The notes below the pieces were generated by a model, which was not told the origin of the DNA, did not search any database, and saw only the letters and a list, made by a program, of their open reading frames with translations. Below are positions 62,556 through 64,000 of a DNA stretch of 64,000 nt, one piece after another. Numbering within the stretch: position 1 is the first letter of the stretch; each line of letters begins with the position of its first letter. Made by a program: the position numbers and the translations under genes. The stretch comes from JBJXHC01 sp046160825 (GTDB taxonomy: Bacteria > Bacteroidota > Ignavibacteria > UBA10030 > UBA6906): the NCBI GenBank assembly GCA_046160825.1, contig JBJXHC010000030.1:1-64000 (forward strand). The letters are read 5' to 3'.

Positions 62556-63086
62556 ATGATCATGCTCGAATATGCCCTCGGAATGATTGAGACCAAGGGC
62601 TTGGTCGGTTCCATAGAGGCCGCAGACGTTATGGTGAAAACTGCCAACGTGAAGGTGATTGGCACGGAGTACATCAAAAACGGCTGGGTAACAGTAAAGA
62701 TCATCGGCGAGGTTGCTGCGGTAAAAGCCGCGGTGGACGCTGCAAGCGCGGCAGCCGCGCGCGTCGGCGAACTGGTGACGAGTCATGTGATTCCCCGTCC
62801 CGTCGCAGACATTGAGATGATTATCAAGAAAGTGACTTCACAGCCGCCATCTGCTTCAGTGAAGAACGAAGCACGACCGGCAAAAGTCCAGGCTTCCGAA
62901 CCAGTGCCCGCCCCTTCAATGCCTGCAGCGGCAGACGATTACGCCGCTTCTCTTCAAGCGATGACGGTCCACCAACTGCGCACCTTGGCACGCGCCACCG
63001 GCGGCCTCAGTATTATGGGACGTGAAATCTCCCGCGCAAACAAGGACCAGTTAATTGATGAGTTAATGAAGAAGGCCGGCAAGTAA
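62556..63086 (+). CDS. BMC shell protein with a SAP/Rho_N-like C-terminal tail
   Basis: A 176-residue protein. Residues 5-92 are a BMC domain closely similar to the previous gene (ALGMIETKGLVGSIEAADVMVK, VGELVTSHVIPRPVADIEMI). A Pro/Ala linker (about 95-128) leads to a helical tail (about 130-176) with LQAMTVHQLRTLAR and ISRANKDQLIDELM, resembling SAP or Rho N-terminal motifs, which often bind nucleic acids. EutK and PduK are known shell proteins with extra C-terminal domains; this is a comparable layout. The start has no clear ribosome-binding site; the ATG at 62562 is an alternative. Confidence 0.88.
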   Translation: MIMLEYALGMIETKGLVGSIEAADVMVKTANVKVIGTEYIKNGWVTVKIIGEVAAVKAAVDAASAAAARVGELVTSHVIPRPVADIEMIIKKVTSQPPSASVKNEARPAKVQASEPVPAPSMPAAADDYAASLQAMTVHQLRTLARATGGLSIMGREISRANKDQLIDELMKKAGK

Positions 63087-63106
63087 AGCGGCTCGACACC
63101 ACAGGG

Positions 63107-63138
63107 ACTCCATCGGCCGCGCTGATGGAGTTTTTTTG
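63107..63138 (+). terminator. Rho-independent terminator after the shell genes
   Basis: ACTCCATC (63107-63114) pairs with GATGGAGT (63124-63131), followed by a run of T. Confidence 0.9.
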
Positions 63139-63152
63139 TTTTGACATGGCCC

Positions 63153-64000
63153 ATGAAGAAACGACTCCACATCATCATTGCGACAACGCTATTCGCCGGA
63201 ATGCTCTGGATCTCGGTGAAGCTCGGTAGCACGTATCAGGTCGTCGTCAGTACACCGCTCAAAGTAACGGGACTTCCCGCCGGAACCGCGTTGAACGCAC
63301 CGGTCCCGCAAGAAGTGCAACTGCGGCTACGTGGTGAGGGATGGCAGCTTGCCGGACTCTTATTTGGTTCGGAGTTTCATTCCACAGTGGATGTGCAGTC
63401 GTTGACCCCGCGACAAACCACCATCACCGTTAATGATGTGGTGGATCGTCTCAATATACCGACCGGCATTCAAGCCATGGAAATGAAGCCGGACTCCATC
63501 AGCGTGGAGTACGATTCCCTCGGCTGGAAAAAAGTCCCGGTAACGCTGGACTATACTACATCATTCAGCGAAAGATATGGTCCGGTTGGACAAATGATCG
63601 TGACACCGGAGAGTGTGTTGATTGAAGGCGCTCGCTCTATTCTCGCAGAGATCGATTCATGGCCAACCGTGCGAATGCAGTTTGACGATCTGAAAGCCCC
63701 AGTCGATGCGATGGCGGCATTACTGGAATCCAGCCGTTATCAATTGGCGTTCAATCCTTCCGGGGTGAATGTACGCCTGGACGTTCAATGGTACGCAGAG
63801 AAGGTATTCGCCGGTCTGCCTGTTGAATTGTTGTCCGTTCCGCCGCATCGTGAGGTGATACTTGTTCCCCCACGCATTGATCTGGTGGTACGTGGCGGTG
63901 TTGACCAACTTTCCGCCCTTTCGCTCGCTGATTTCCGAGCGTCGCTCGACTACATTGTTATCCTTTCGGATAGTTCAGGGTACCTCGAACCGGAAGTCAT
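63153..64000 (+). CDS. YbbR-like domain protein (partial, 3' end outside window)
   Basis: An open frame from the ATG at 63153 to the window edge, 282 codons. The start MKKRLHIIIATTLFAGMLWISVKL is a membrane anchor. The body is a series of beta-rich YbbR-like units, such as VSTPLKVTGLPAGTAL, VQLRLRGEGWQL and VPVTLDYTTSFSERYGPVGQM with VTPESVLIEG. YbbR (CdaR) proteins regulate the diadenylate cyclase CdaA in Gram-positives; here the role is open because no cdaA gene is in view. Confidence 0.78.
   Translation, partial: MKKRLHIIIATTLFAGMLWISVKLGSTYQVVVSTPLKVTGLPAGTALNAPVPQEVQLRLRGEGWQLAGLLFGSEFHSTVDVQSLTPRQTTITVNDVVDRLNIPTGIQAMEMKPDSISVEYDSLGWKKVPVTLDYTTSFSERYGPVGQMIVTPESVLIEGARSILAEIDSWPTVRMQFDDLKAPVDAMAALLESSRYQLAFNPSGVNVRLDVQWYAEKVFAGLPVELLSVPPHREVILVPPRIDLVVRGGVDQLSALSLADFRASLDYIVILSDSSGYLEPEV

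Noticed and set aside
62195..63086. Carboxysome or Pdu/Eut operon
   Set aside because: Only two shell proteins are present, with no RuBisCO, carbonic anhydrase, dehydratase, lyase or vertex gene in view.

Overview
The window looks like chromosomal DNA of an uncultured member of the Ignavibacteria/Chlorobi side of the Bacteroidota (FCB) group. The main evidence is three secreted proteins that end in the type IX secretion (T9SS) C-terminal domain, in the NxPNPFNPST form usual in that lineage. Further evidence is the mid-range base composition and a Gram-negative gene set (KdsB, AsmA-like, Wzx, GT9 heptosyltransferase-like). Where promoters can be read they look like ordinary sigma-70 boxes (TTGnnn, about 17 bases, TATATT) rather than the Bacteroidetes TAnnTTTG type. 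I see no tRNA, rRNA, CRISPR array or intact insertion sequence.

Layout. Bases 1-2614 hold a partial NYN-domain gene, a palindrome-rich gap and a solitary type III-like adenine methyltransferase (mod); the gap contains a decayed second copy of the mod 3' end, split by an in-frame palindromic insert. Bases 2746-10015 are mostly housekeeping: esterase, TerC, DUF1232, then a tight run of M48 protease, PlsC, GatC, KdsB, DUF502 and CTP synthase. Bases 10057-18029 carry exported proteins: a T9SS photosystem-stability-factor-like repeat protein, a peroxiredoxin, a class D beta-lactamase, a large multidomain GH57 glycosidase and a LamG lipoprotein. Bases 18219-22007 hold a beta-CASP nuclease-like protein, a probable outer-membrane protein and an RsbW-like kinase. 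On the minus strand follow malate dehydrogenase, L27/L21, and a metal-efflux operon (ArsR-type repressor, P-type ATPase, small unknown protein) with a readable operator at its promoter.

Bases 26866-30202 form an accessory patch: a SieB-like superinfection-exclusion protein, small unknown membrane proteins, a J-domain-like coiled-coil protein and a receiver-like protein without its phospho-acceptor. Bases 30261-35917 (minus) are an operon AsmA-like, KsgA, MgtE, PAP2 from one well-formed promoter. Two more T9SS repeat proteins and a Tat-exported ankyrin protein follow.

Bases 40568-62084 are a surface-polysaccharide and glycan cluster: GT2, GT9, GT4 and GT-C glycosyltransferases, two YfhO-type giants, a Wzx flippase, a UDP-GlcNAc 2-epimerase and six SAM methyltransferases, many coupled by 4-base overlaps. 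The window closes with two bacterial-microcompartment shell proteins behind a near-consensus promoter, the second carrying a SAP/Rho_N-like tail, then a terminator and a partial YbbR-like gene.

The most interesting items are the mod remnant with its in-frame palindromic insert, the isolated BMC shell pair, the SieB-like accessory patch and the cysteine-rich ends of the GT9 protein.
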